In this document: one piece after another, positions 35,001 to 46,606 of the stretch | Numbering within the stretch: position 1 is the first letter of the stretch | How the letters are laid out: the number at the start of each line of letters is the position of its first letter | NCBI GenBank assembly: GCA_033026295.1 | Contig: CM065175.1 | Coordinates: 28,305,375 to 28,369,374, forward strand | DNA length: 64,000 nt | Direction: 5' to 3' | Origin: Channa striata | Taxonomy: Eukaryota > Chordata > Actinopteri > Anabantiformes > Channidae | Notes under the pieces: model-generated | Told to the model about the DNA's origin: nothing | The model's database searches: none | What the model saw: only the letters and a program-made list of their open reading frames with translations | Position numbers and translations under genes: made by a program

Positions 35001-38000
35001 AACTGTCCCTGTCTTTTTCTCTCTTTGACCTGTCTGTCTCTTACCTGTCTCTATGTGACCTGTTTCTTTATCTCATAAGTTTCTCTGACCTGTCTGACCC
35101 TCTGATCTGTCTGTAACTCTGGAGTGTTTCTCTCTCACCTGTCTGCCTCTGATTTGCCTCTCTAGTCTGTCCCTCAGGTGACTTATTTGACTCTGACATA
35201 TCTATCTGTGTTTCTGTCACCTGTCTCTCCTTCTGATGTGTCTATTTTTCACCTGTCTCTGACTTGTCTCTCTCTTTCTTTCTGTAACAGCAACAGAAAC
35301 TTTCAATGGTCAGAAACAGTTCAGCTCTGCAGAACGTCACCCTGCGGACAAAAAGTAAGTCTACCTGTCTGTCTTTGCTGTTGCAATATAGGAAATGTAG
35401 GCTCCACTGTTTTTATCTCTGTTTCTCTGCAGCACCGATATTGAAGGAGCGTCCTAGCTCAGCCATCTACCCGTCAGACAGTCTTCGACAGTCCCTGCTC
35501 GGGTCAAGACGAGTTCGATCTGGACTATCACTTGCCAAGAGTGTTTCAACCAATAACATTGCAGGGTGAGTCAGTGAAATGTTGAGTGGCTGTTTTAAAG
35601 ATGAGTCTGTAGTTGTAGTAAAACATGCTCACTAAATGTTATAGATCATACACGGAGAAAGTACGAACACATGTAAATATGCATGTTGTAGGATCTACAA
35701 GATTCTATTTTTTCAGTTTTTTATATTTTAGAGATTGTGAGACAGTTTTCCTGTGTGATTTAATAATTTTATAGCAAACTGTTCACCTGACTCTCTATTT
35801 CAGTGGGATGGAAGACTCTACAGGTCTAAAGCGGATTCTTTCTCAGTCCACCGAATCTTTGAACTTCAGGAACAGAACTTTGTCAATGGAGTCTCTGACT
35901 GATGATGGTCTGTGATTTAGCTCATCAATAACTTATCAATAATTAATAGTAAATACAATTTTATTGTTTATTGAGACCAGCAAACAAGCTGTGTGTGTAC
36001 GACAGGTGAGTGGTGGTGGAGCCCCCTGCTGGAGGAGCTGCAAGTGGAGGGCAGCTGTGTTCAGGCAGACAGCTGGAGTCTTGCTGTGGAACCAAACTTT
36101 CTGCAGACACTGCACAAAGACCTGATCAAACAACAGGATGTCATCTATGGTAAATACACATTTATACACAGACAGCAACAGAAAGAAACAACAAACACAG
36201 GTTCAGAGCTGCGGGTTTAAAAAACTAGTCCAAAATAAAAACTGATAAAAACATGTTCTATGCTGAGAAAAATTTGAAGATCATGTTTATCTTTAATTTG
36301 AAGGGTAAGGCAGTTGCCTATGGACCACAGGGTCAGTGGTTTAATCCCTGGTCCCTTTTTGCTATGTGTTGAAGTGTCAGAACCCCAAGTTGCTGTTGGG
36401 TCAGGTGAGCAACCTCCATGGCAACCACCGGTGTATGTAATGTGCTTTGGATAAAAGTACTACATATTACCAAAAAGAATGGTACCCCTTGAGAAGATTG
36501 AAAATATTTTGAACATAGGGACATGTTAAACTAAAGTATGTCCTGTAATTAACATCACAGGCATCTTCAAACTTGTAAACAGTCATTCTGCCTATATTGA
36601 GGATGAAAATTCACTGTGCTGTTTGGTAATCATGGTGTGTACCACACTGAACAGGGATCACAGAAAGTTTAGAGAGTTATCTCAGAAGATTAGAAAAAAC
36701 ATTATAGATAAACATAGTAAAGGTAAAGGCTGTAAGACCATCTCGAAGCAGCTTGATGTTCCTGTGACTACAGTTGTACATATTCAGAAGTTTAAGGTCC
36801 ATGAACGCAAAAATGAAACATGCAAAAAAAAAAAAGAAAAAAGAACACAGTACCTACTGTGAAACATGGAGGAGGCTCAGTTTTGTTCTAGGGCTGCTGT
36901 GCTGGCAGAGAGAGTCTTGCATCTGTGCAGGGTACAATAAAATATCAATACTAACAAGAAATTCTGGATTGAAATGAGCATAAGCTCCCTAAGGTGTTTC
37001 AGGCAGCAGGCGGCAACAGTTTATGCCTGAAACCTAAAGGATTACAGTATTCTTGTAATTGCCCAGTGTGCTAGGCAAGACCTTTGCGAGAAGAATGTCA
37101 CGGTTACAATATTTGCAGAGGACGATGTCTGCTTTAAGGCAAGCTAGCAGGCTAACATGTGATGACGAGCCAAAAAACTTTTGCTAGCAATTGCATTTTA
37201 ACTTAACCGCTTGTTCTTTGCCGTGAGGTCCTGGTCTTGATAGAGCAGAGCCTCTTGCCAGAGGGGAGGGGCAGAAAAAGATTATAACTTTTTTTTTAAT
37301 GGAGATGTCTCTGTGTGTGTGTTTCCATGATAATTGCATTGTGTCTGTCTCTCAGAGCTAATCCAGACGGAGTTCCACCACGTGCGGACACTGCGGATCA
37401 TGGAGGGGGTATACCGGCGGGGGATGCTGGAGGAGGTGATGCTGGAGGCTGGTGTTGTCCACACCATCTTCCCCTGTCTGGACCAGCTGCTGGAGCTTCA
37501 CTCCAGTTTCTTGTCAGAGCTGCTGAACAGAAGGAGGGAGGGTCTGACAGAGGGCAGCTCCACAAACTTCACAATCCACAGGATTGGAGACCTGCTGCTG
37601 AGACAGGTATGACTGCTTAGGTGATCCCTGAAGCACGAGACTCTGAGGACTGTAGAGGGTGTCACAGACTTCTGCTCTTCAGGAAAATCAGAATGTTGAC
37701 TCTGTTATTTTAAAGTCAGTAATTGCATTGCTCATCACTAACGTGGATCTTTCATGTGAAAAAGACATCTGATACCCACAGATCAGAGAACATTTTGTGC
37801 ATTTACATATTTCCACATGTGCAGTTTTCAGGTCAAAGTGCCAATGACATGAAGAAACTTTACTCAGAGTTCTGCAGTCGACACCCCAAAGCTGTGAAAC
37901 TCTACAAAGAAGTTTTAACCCGGGACCGAAGACTGCAGCAGTTCATCAGGGTGAGAACAAGAACCATGACCTGGACTAGGGGTTTACCTGTTTCAGGCTG

Positions 38001-41000
38001 GTGTAATCTTGTTTAATCCCAATTAACATTCAGTAGTATAATGTTGTTTTAGGGTCTGGTTAATTTATCTGGTTTTTGTGGAGGTGAAATATTATTTAGA
38101 CTATGGCTGTTTATTTGTAAATTACGGAGCCCCGGAAGGGACATGGTCGAAAAAAAAAAACCTAAACATTTGCGAGATCTCGCAAAACTTTCGCGGGAAA
38201 TCCAAAAATGGTTTGCGAGATATACTTCCGGGTTAGTTAGTTATCATGGATATTACAACAAACACACTTTTGCGTGTGTCTGTGTATTATTGAGTAGTGG
38301 GGTAACACAACTGGCAAATAAATTTATATTTTATTCTAAATTATTTAAGTCTGTGCCACCTCACAGCCAGAAGGTTTCAGGTTTGTATTCCCAACCAACT
38401 GTGGCCTTTCTGTGTGGAATTTACATGCCCTGTGCTTGTGTGGTTTTCCTCCAACAGTCCAAAGACATTCATGTTAGGTTAACTGGGTTGACTGTGACTG
38501 TGAATGGTTGTCAGTCTTTCTATGTCTCTCTGTGTTGGCCCTAAGACAGACTGAAGACCTGTCCAGGGTGGACCCCACTTCTCACCCTATAAGGCTGGAA
38601 TGTGGAAGTCTCCCTGTTCAAATCCAAGCCTTTGGACAAGTTTTTGCCTTGAGCAAGACACTCGGTGCTAGATCCTAGAGTACTGGCCGTGGCTGCCCAT
38701 GCTATCTCAGGGGGATGGGTTTATGCAGGGAATAAATTTCTTTGTAACATGTATGCACTCAATGACAAACGGTTCAAGTAAGAATTAAAATTTTGTCATA
38801 TTGTCAGAAACTTTCAATTTAATTTCAGTTCAAGTCAGTCAATACCCTGGTTTATCCCAGTTAATTCAGATTAACTAGATCTAGACCTGAGCTTGCTGTA
38901 GTTTAATGGTCTAAACTGCTTTGATCTGGTTAACTTAACTCAGACTAATTTAAACTGGTATTTTTTTGTCCGACTCTGGGTCTCTCTCTATCCCGTAATG
39001 CTTAGCGAGTCTGTCGTGGTCCTCTGCTGCGCCGTCATGGTGTTCAGGAATGCATCTTGCTGGTGACACAACGAATCACAAAATACCCAGTTCTGATTCA
39101 GCGCATACTGGACAACACCAAAGGTGACCTATGATCCTTGAAGATCTCTGACCTTTGACCTGCTGTACCCTTTAACTACTGACCTAATGTGACCTCCTTT
39201 AGGCAGCGATGAGGAGGTGCAGGCTTTGAGCCAGGCCCTGCAGCTCTTGAAAGAGCTGATAAGCTCAGTGGACCAGGAAGTACTGGAGCTTGACCGAACC
39301 AGAAAGTTGCAGGAGATCCAGGCCCGTCTGGATCCCCGGGCCAAAGCAGAGGTTCAAGGAGGAGCAGTGTTCAGAGGAGGGGAGCTGCTGAGAAGGAGGC
39401 TCCTTCACGAGGGGACACTTCTCTGGAAGGTTCAGGGCTCCAGGATGAAGGGTAGATATCAACTTTGCACCTGTATCACCTCTTCTCCTAAATCAACAAT
39501 TTAACAGTCTATGTTTGTATCCAGATGTGCAGGTCTTGCTGATGTCAGACATCCTGGTTTTCCTTCAGGAGAAGGACCAGAAGTTCACCTTTGCATCACT
39601 GGTAAGTCTCACCTGATCACTTGGACAGCCAGAGACATCCAGAAAACACATAGACTAAAACCTTAAAGCAGTTCTTACATGGATATCTCTTTGCATTAAG
39701 GTTCCTCCTTTCTCACCAATTTCTGTGTCACACCTGTCTCACCTGGCTGTCATATCTATTTCAGGACAAGTCTTCAGTGGTGTCTTTGAACAACCTGATT
39801 GTTAGGGACATAGCCAATCAGGAGAGAGGGATGTATCTGATCAGTGCATCAACACCTCCTGAAATGTTTGAGCTTCATGCAGCGTCTAAAGATGATCGAC
39901 GCACCTGGATGACCCGGATCCAACAAGCTGCCATCAGGTAGTACACTCAGTACTGCAGTACTCTGTGGGGGTACTCTAGTAGAATGTTTGTGAAAGTTCT
40001 CAGTAGGGTTAAATCATGTTAACTGGACTTTTTTTTTCTTCTGTAGTATAATATTTTTACAATATGTAATGCAATATGTAGTTCTGTAGTATTTGACAGT
40101 ACTGCGTTTTGCAGTTGTCCATCCAGAGACGAGTTTCCGCTCATCGAGACTGAAGATAAAGCTTTACTGCGACGCCTCAGAGGTACTGCTCTTCCTTTAC
40201 TGCGTCTTGTCCTTCGACATATTCTCCTTTTTATACTTGTCCTGCACCTCCAACAAAACCTTGCAGCTTTTTACAATCTAATTCAACATTTTCAATCTCT
40301 CGTCTACATTTCTTCTCCTCTAACTCTACTCCTCTTCCTTTCTCTTCACCCAGCTGACATCCAGCAAAAAGACAGGGAGGTGCTGGAGCTCCTGCAGGAG
40401 CGCGTCACTCTCTTTTCTGATCTGGTGGAGGTGACAGGAAGAGGAGGAGCAGATGGAGAAGGTGTGGAGATAATGTCCTGCTGCTCCCCGTCCTGCAGGA
40501 ACTTGTTCAGGGCAGACACTCCTCACGCTCCTCAGGCAGAGCCGCTCCTCACTGGGGCCATTTCTGAAGGTTTGAAAGAGTTAAATTAAAACAGAATCAG
40601 GGTCTGAGGAGTTTGGGAAGGAAACTTTGTTTTTTTTTTTTGTTTCAGTCGACAAACTCACAGAGCTACTACTGGGCTCCAGCATTCAGAGGTTACTGGT
40701 AACCAACAGCAACCAGGAGCTAAGCAGTAAGTCACCTGCCAACTGTTGTTTACTGCACACCACCTGATGTTTAAAAGAACAACAACCTGTGTTTGTCACT
40801 TGAGCATGTATACATTTGCACATACATCTTACAATGAAATTTGTCCTCTGCATTTAACCCATCCCTCTGGGGGGAGCAGTGGGCAGCTACCAGCGGCGTC
40901 CAGGGAGTTAGCGCTAGGTGTCTTGCTCAGGGACACCTGGTGGGTAGGCTGGGGAATTCATCACTGCCATCTTGTGTTTGCTTGAATGTCAAACATGTTA

Positions 41001-42500
41001 CCTGCATTTACCGGTCTGTCTGCACCTGTTTCTTTCAGATGGAGACTCTGGTTCTGTGGAGTCTTACGTTTTAAATGGCAGCTCCTCAAAGGTGAAACAT
41101 ATCTCATTACCTTTAATCTTTAAACAACTCTGACCAGAGATTTACATTTAGTCATTCGGCAGATGCTTTATCCAAAGCTTCTTACAAGTGAGGTACAAGG
41201 CAAGCAAAAAATTCAAAGAGAATATTAAACCAAAGACATGTCAACACTGCTGTCAAAAGGGCATTAGTCCTCATATTTAAAATTCAGCAAACGTATAAAC
41301 TGAGAGATTCTGTATAAATCCCTGCTGTGATGAGCTACAGATTCTAGAGCAAAACAATTTAATAGTGGAAACAATGTCACAACCACAAGAAATGGGACAA
41401 ATATCACAACTAGAGATTTCACACTAAGGAAATGTTTGACTTACATTTTATTTACATTAGTTTGTAATTTGGTCAGTAAATAAAATCTGAGATGGGGTTA
41501 AGTCAGTTCACTTTAACCTTTAACAAAACTGATAAAATAGTTTAAACAATTTGAAATGTTTCCTGTTCTTATCTCTCAGGACAGAAATGGTAACCAGCTG
41601 CAGGATCGGACTTTAAACGAGGTAACAATTCAGTTTCATCATCTTCAATTGGTTCTGTCCAGTCAGTGTTTCACCCCTCTCCTCTCCACAGGAAATCCGT
41701 CAGCGATTGGTCAGTCTGAGCACAAAGCTTCATGCCCTGCAGGTGAGATTCTTTCTATTATTAAGTCATTTTACTTTTTCAAATGATGCTAATAAGTAAT
41801 GTTACTTTGACTTTGCTCCCAGGCTGCTGTAATTCTTCAGGACTCGATCTTGGAACTGTCAGTCAGTGCAGGCCCTGCCCCAGGTCCTGCCCCAGGTCCT
41901 GCCCCCCGTCTCAGTCGTTCGGTGTCACGGGACACAGGGCTTGACGCTGGAGGGGAGGTGGTGTTGCTGAGGCGGCAGGTGGAGCTGCTAAATGATGAAG
42001 TAACACGGCTGCGCCTGAGGGGTGAGGGACCTAACAGCAGGAGGTGGGGCAATGGGACCAATGAGAACAGCAATGTCATCAAAGAAGAACAGGTGCATCA
42101 GGTTTAAATGTCTGTCAACTAACTCAGGATAGGCTAAAATAAGCTAATCTCATGTGTGTCTTTCAGCAGATGAGCAGAACATGTAGCAGCAGGGAATCTC
42201 TTGCTCCATTGGCTACTCAGGATCCAGTTGACCAATTAGATGGTGTCCAGGAGGGAAATGAGGAGGAAGAGCAGGAACTAATGAAGATCTCACCTCGCTC
42301 CGACAGCCCCAGAGGTTGATGTTTATAAATTGATCAGTTTTATTGATTGTCCCCCACAAACTCTTGTTGCAGTAAATATTTTTATAAATAACTAGAGATT
42401 GATTGGTGATGGTGACCATGGTATCCTTTGTGTTCTGCCGTTAGACCTGCAGGACATCCCAGAGGAGAGCGAGTGTGAACATCATCACACCTCCACCTGA
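27612..42500 (+). CDS. arhgef2: Rho/Rac guanine nucleotide exchange factor 2 (GEF-H1), 22 coding exons, 902 aa
   Basis: ARHGEF2 activates RhoA and is held inactive on microtubules. Coding exons: 27612-27668, 31038-31200, 34904-34971, 35291-35354, 35433-35565, 35804-35907, 36006-36149, 37356-37606, 37825-37950, 39006-39123, 39203-39451, 39525-39601, 39765-39937, 40115-40182, 40354-40569, 40649-40726, 41039-41091, 41580-41621, 41692-41742, 41823-42092, 42167-42314 and 42445-42500. All GT-AG phases fit. Residues 44-90 form an atypical C1 zinc finger (H44, C57, C60, C72, C75, H80, C83, C90). DH domain about 239-440 ([36 protein letters not shown]). PH domain about 470-576 ([35 protein letters not shown]). 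Coiled-coil segments follow ([32 protein letters not shown]). The C-terminus keeps LQDIPEESE, like human MQDIPEETE. The C-terminal coiled-coil region is shorter than in human (about 986 aa). Start: the ATG in GGGGATGTCCCGG matches human MSR. Confidence 0.96.
28505..28650 (+). repeat. Degenerate interspersed repeat
   Basis: TTTCCTTCCACAGTCCAAAC and a following TGCATGTAACCTAACATGCA resemble the repeat at 38355-38610. It lies in arhgef2 intron 1. Confidence 0.4.
28651..28716 (+). mobile_element. L2-like LINE scrap
   Basis: CCTATAGCTGCTCAAGGGGG followed by GATTTGTTGGGTTTTCTCTG is identical in layout to the L2 3' region at 22845-23240. Only about 65 bp remain. Confidence 0.6.
29018..29094 (+). 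repeat. C-run and (CA)n microsatellite
   Basis: A run of about 11 C is followed by an uninterrupted (CA)n run of roughly 24 units in arhgef2 intron 1, and then by imperfect ACAC/ACAT units. Confidence 0.9.
31574..31610. repeat. Perfect 16-bp inverted repeat, 5-base loop
   Basis: TTTTCCCATTTCAAAA at 31574-31589 and TTTTGAAATGGGAAAA at 31595-31610 are exact complements. The hairpin lies in arhgef2 intron 2 on the transcribed strand. No miRNA-like mature sequence is recognised. Confidence 0.9.
33250..33430 (+). repeat. Tandem duplication of about 119 bp
   Basis: ACACATGAACTACTGAT followed by AGTTATTAACACACAT occurs at about 33260 and again at about 33379, with diverged sequence between. It is an intronic duplication in arhgef2 intron 2. 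Confidence 0.6.
33700..33726 (+). repeat. (GAT)9 microsatellite
   Basis: Nine perfect GAT units lie in arhgef2 intron 2. Confidence 0.95.
34995..35285 (+). repeat. CCTGTCTCTGA-type pyrimidine-rich degenerate array filling an intron
   Basis: Nearly the whole 319-bp intron between arhgef2 exons 34904-34971 and 35291-35354 consists of degenerate units around CACCTGTCTCTGAC. It is pyrimidine-rich on the transcribed strand. Confidence 0.75.
36305..36465 (+). mobile_element. tRNA-derived SINE, degenerate
   Basis: CACAGGGTCAGTGGTTTAAT followed by CCCTGG is a degenerate B box. AACCCCAAGTTGCTGTTGGG and a TGCTTTGGATAAAAGTA tail follow. Same family as 24939-25105. It lies in the arhgef2 intron 36150-37355. 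Confidence 0.6.
36470..37075 (+). mobile_element. Tc1/mariner-like transposon relic, internally deleted
   Basis: The frame 36653-36800 reads [20 protein letters not shown] then [20 protein letters not shown], the N-terminal paired-type helix-turn-helix of Tc1 transposases. An A-rich junction near 36830 then jumps to GTGAAACATGGAGGAGGCTC, part of the catalytic-domain coding region in intact Tc1 elements. The middle of the transposase is gone, so the copy is dead. It lies in the same arhgef2 intron as the SINE before it. Confidence 0.8.
38127..38250. mobile_element. Possible small DNA-transposon end
   Basis: CGGAGCCCCGGAAGGGACAT followed by TTGCGAGATCTCGCAAAAC and CGCGGGAAA is a common fish DNA-element end with a GC-rich short palindrome (TTTGCGAGATCTCGCAAA). 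No transposase is present. It lies in the arhgef2 intron 37951-39005. Confidence 0.4.
38355..38760 (+). repeat. Two adjacent interspersed repeats
   Basis: 38355-38610 has CAACAGTCCAAAGACATTCA, TGTGAATGGTTGTCAGTCTT and GACCTGTCCAGGGTGGACCC, a widespread fish repeat. 38610-38760 has TGCCTTGAGCAAGACACTCG and CAGGGAATAAATTTC, like another common repeat end. Both lie in arhgef2 intron 37951-39005. Confidence 0.55.
40820..40975 (+). repeat. Interspersed repeat (GGGCAGCTACC type)
   Basis: ACAATGAAATTTGTCCTCTG, CATTTAACCCATCCCTCTGG and GTGTCTTGCTCAGGGACACC are hallmark words of a common fish repeat. It shares its layout with 7262-7435. It lies in the arhgef2 intron 40727-41038. Confidence 0.6.
41143..41290 (-). 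repeat. Interspersed repeat end (GGCAGATGCTTTATCC type)
   Basis: ATTTAGTCATTCGGCAGATG then TACAAGTGAGGTACAAGGCA and AGCAAAAAATTC; the copy at 49195-49330 shares the GGTACAAGGCAAGCAAAAAA stretch. It lies in the arhgef2 intron 41092-41579. Confidence 0.6.
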
Positions 42501-44849
42501 TGAATTCATCGTGATGTCAGAGCCGAACTGCAGATAGTGTAATTAGCTTTTTTTTTTTTTTTTCTAAATCAGACATTGCGATATAACCATGTGACCTGAT
42601 GACACCATCAGCTGGAGGCAGTGAACCAGTGTCTGCTTTAAACAAACCTGTTTATGACTTGATCAGGGGAGCAAAAGGTGTCGTCACAACTGAAGACTGT
42701 CCCTTTGTGTCAGGTGTGAAATTAGATTTTTTTTTTTTTTTTTTTTTACAGATGGTGTTGCTGTGAATGTGAATCTGAATCGGTTCTAATGAAAAAAAAT
42801 CTTAATATTTTTTACTTAGAGTTACTGCCCTTATATCAGCTGCTGATCAGTTATACCACATGGAGTTTCAGGTAGCTATAGAACCATGTCACAGGACGTT
42901 TATTTAAAGCAGACAGACATCACACTACATTTCCCAGAATGCCTTTGGACATCAATGGCTGACAGTTTCACTGCTATGTTACTGTTTACTACTTGGGGGG
43001 GGGCATTTAGGGGGGGGGGTAGTCTGTTTAAATCTGTGTTACCCTTTTTATCATGACAACAGTGTAAACTTTATTTATAATGTAACTTAAAACAAAAATA
43101 TTTCAAAGCTTTTTTGGGGGGTTGTTATTTTGTGGGAAGGGGGGTCTGTGGGGCGTAGATCAGCTCTCTTTTTAAAAGAAGCTGTTTGTTTGAGGTCCTT
43201 TCTATTATCACATTGGCATGTTTTGTCTTTGTATATAATCTTTGACTCTTTTATTGACCAACTGATTATTCAGTTGATTGGTTTAATGCTGTTATTGATG
43301 AACTGTAGAAATGTTTAATTTGTTTGTAGAAGGAGCCTGATGACATAGGTTAAAAACAAGCAAAATTTAACACTTTAAGGATCAGGCGATAAAAAATAAC
43401 TAGATTCAAAACCCATCCTCCCCAAACAGAAAATTTTAAAAAGAGGGAAAATATTTTAAGAGAAAACAAATCTCACCTGTTTAAATCTTGAAATTACTTT
43501 TTACTGGTGAAACGATGAAACACTGCAACTTTTAATTAAACAAGTGTTGTGGCATGTGACCTCTGACTGCAGGATTTTCACATTAAAATGACACCTTAAA
43601 AGTAAAGATGCTGTAAAATCATGATCTGATGCTGTAATGTGTTAAATTTGATTACATTTGAAACTCTGTATTTGTAAAAAGACTTTCAGAATCTGTAAAA
43701 AGAAAACCAAAAAAAGTGATTCTCTTATGACTTTATTGTAATATGTTGTTTGGACTTCATAAATCAGCTGGATAACAAATTGTCTTTTTATTGCAGAACA
43801 ATTTCACTGGTTTTATTATTTCATTAAAAATATCTGTATAAATTTATGTTCCAAACAGCAAACCTGTTAGCAGATATTTGTTGGTGTGTGTTAATGTGTT
43901 TTTATAAGTGAATAGAAAAACAAAGTTTTTTTTAAACATAAAGGGACAAAATTTAAAAAATGCACAAAGTCCCTCTGCCTGAATTGAATCTGTTATTGAG
44001 AATTTTAATACTTCAGTCTTTAAAATTTAGACTAAAAACTTTAAATTACTTTTGGACTTTGAAATAAGTTGAATTTCAATTTCAAGTTTAAAGTTGAATT
44101 TCAATGCTGATTTGATTGTTACAATGCATAACACCTAAAAAGTACAATTATCTAAATTAAAAGATAAAAATAAAGAGAAAATGTCAATTTCATAATAAAA
44201 TAATGCATTAAACATATGCAACAGAGACTTTGTGTGATAATTATTTTTTGAATAACTAATAACTTTGTAAGATGTTGAAAAGCTTTGAAGATTATCATTA
44301 ATCATTATCATTATAATTTATTTTTATTTTATTAAAGTTATTACAAAATTTATATTTGCATAAGAGGAATGGTGGAATATAATCAAGTACATGGTACTTA
44401 TGTAAACTTTATGTATTTGTGTGTAAAGTGTTTTCATCTTCTGTTATTTTATACTTCTATTCCACTAAATGTATCTGACACCTGCAGTAAATTTATGGGT
44501 TTGTATTTTATATGCAGAAAAATATAGTAAGTAGAGTAGTAAGTCCTTTTTCCACAGAAAATTTCATAACCTTTAGCTGCTGATTCAAATATGATTGCAG
44601 TAGTAGTTGTGCATTGTGGGTTTTCTGCTTCTGATTAAGTAAACTATGTGACTAAAACGTGACTCTTCTGTCAGCTGTCCCGCATAATCTCACAAGGTCA
44701 ATCATGTATGACAAATAGAGTAAATGAATTGCAGTAAAAGTTCCAATGAATAGGAAATTTTGCCTTTTATTTTAGACATTTATTTAAATTATTCGAGTTT
44801 TGTTTTGAAAATGTTATGGCTTGCGTCACTTTCCTTGGAGGGAATTTAA
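42501..44849 (+). other. arhgef2 3' UTR and spacer before tpm3
   Basis: No coding exon is supported. The part next to the stop codon has T- and G-rich runs (T at 42548-42562 and 42726-42748, G at 42994-43020) and several ATTAAA candidates (near 43583 and 43826) but no clear strong poly(A) site. After about 43900 it is AT-rich. I looked here for tropomyosin exons 1a and 2 of the long isoforms and saw none. Confidence 0.45.
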
Positions 44850-45151
44850 CCCGGAAAAAGGTGTCGCCCTGAGCTGGGAGTTGTCTGCATCAGGAAGCGA
44901 CGGAGATCTGGACTTGGGCCATAACCAGAAGCATCACATTTACGGCGTTTAGGCTAAGATACTGCGTTCCTGATTAGACTAACCCGGAGCTACAGTTTTA
45001 AAAGTCTGAGTTGAAAATTTAATCAAAATCGAAGTTTCATTAGCTGCTAATAGCTATTAGCTAGCTTGCTGGGAACAAGTAAGTAACGTTGACGCTTTCA
45101 GGTGAAGTCGGTTTCGACCTGCAGCTGTGTTTTCTTCGGAGATTCGAACAG
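44850..45151 (+). promoter_or_regulatory. Probable tpm3 5' UTR exon and promoter region
   Basis: A GC-richer stretch ends at 45151 with a good donor (GAACAG then GTGAGAAGG). The next good acceptor is TATTCCGCAG at 46591-46600, six bases before the tropomyosin start codon. This fits a non-coding first exon spliced to the first coding exon. The exact transcription start cannot be read. Confidence 0.45.
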
Positions 45152-45984
45152 GTGAGAAGGATTCCTAAGGTCCACCTGGCTTGGTCCCTGTTGGCTCCGA
45201 GCTTTGCTAACTTGCTAGCAGGGCGGTGGTCGGATGTTAGCAGTAGCTAACACATTAGCAACTCGTCGGTCCTAAATCCCGATTAAATACGGTAGGGATT
45301 GTAGCTATAAACAAACATTTGTCAAGTGAAAAAAAGTACAACTCAGAAACGTAACTCTAAAGAAGGTTTTAATTGAACTAACCGATTTCGTAAGATTTTT
45401 GTATGTTGGCTGGGGTCATGCTCACCGTAGTTGTGCAAGTACATTTTAAAGTTAAAGTCACCAGTCAGTAGCATTTTAACAGAAACTTTAATATGCTAGG
45501 TCTGTAAAGAAAGGTGTGCTCTTGTTAGCGATTTTGTGCTCTAATAACGATTTAAACAGTCTATGTGCTTACATTTATTTTTAGGGTCAACTTTTAAGCG
45601 TCAGAAATGTAAAAAAAATCTCCAATTGATCGCTTTGAGCTGACTGCTTAGGAAAGCGAAGAATTGTGGGTTAAACGCATGAAAGATTGATGTTTGAAGA
45701 CACGTATCTTTGTCTCAGAAAAGTCATTTAATTACAAATTTCCAATAAATGTGTGACAGAATAATGTCTTCTAGGGGAAGGAAACGCAGGAAGGTCGTAG
45801 TGGCCAAACAAGGCTTTCTTAAAGCATTGAAGCTTCCGAATCAAATCCTTGACGTTTTATTCCTCAAATCCTCGTTTAACACGGTGTTCACTAGTGACAC
45901 TTAGTGGTTAAACAAAACTATTGACGCTGCAAAAAAGGAGGAGCCGTCTTGCAACTGGCAATTGATTGTTTATAAATATTTTTA

Positions 45985-46006
45985 AAATATATTATATATA
46001 TTATAT

Positions 46007-46047
<41 letters not shown>

Positions 46048-46052
46048 TATAA
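45985..46052. repeat. (TA)n-rich microsatellite
   Basis: ATATATTATATATATTATAT is followed by a pure (AT) run to about 46042. It is in the presumed 5' intron of tpm3. Confidence 0.9.
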
Positions 46053-46606
46053 GTTTTTTCAAAAGCAAAACCTCTGCTTTTGAATATTTTTAATATCTCA
46101 GCAGTTTGTTATACCAACCAAACAACCACATGGACAAATGGCATAGGTTTGATCTTTCATACACAACTAAAACTTTCACGTGAAACTGGGGGGGAAAACC
46201 CATTTTAAAAAGGCCTTGTTTTTTTTATTGTTGAGGTCATTTTTCAAAAAAATTAAATGCAAAGATTCAGTATGAAGGCCATAGTTGCACATCACACTTT
46301 TTGAACCTCTGTGTCCTATGGGAAATCAATACAGACATGTCTAATTGTGAAACACAATTTTGTTTTGTCAATCAAGAAGAAATGGAGATTTTGTTTTGAA
46401 GTTTTTTCAGCCACAGATAAATCCAAACAAAGGTCCGGTGCAGTTGTCAGTATCTCATCAGTCAATAGAACTGCGTTATTTTTAAGTAATAGTGATTAGT
46501 TTGACACCTGTAAACAGTCAGAATAGTATTTGTGATAACGGATGGAAAACGAGGGACACTGAATAATTAATCATCTTGCTTGCTGCTGTTTATTCCGCAG
46601 TAGAAG

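Noticed and set aside
42500..46600. A miR-190-type hairpin, which in human lies near TPM3
   Set aside because: I looked for the TGATATGTTTGATAT core in this interval and did not find it on either strand.
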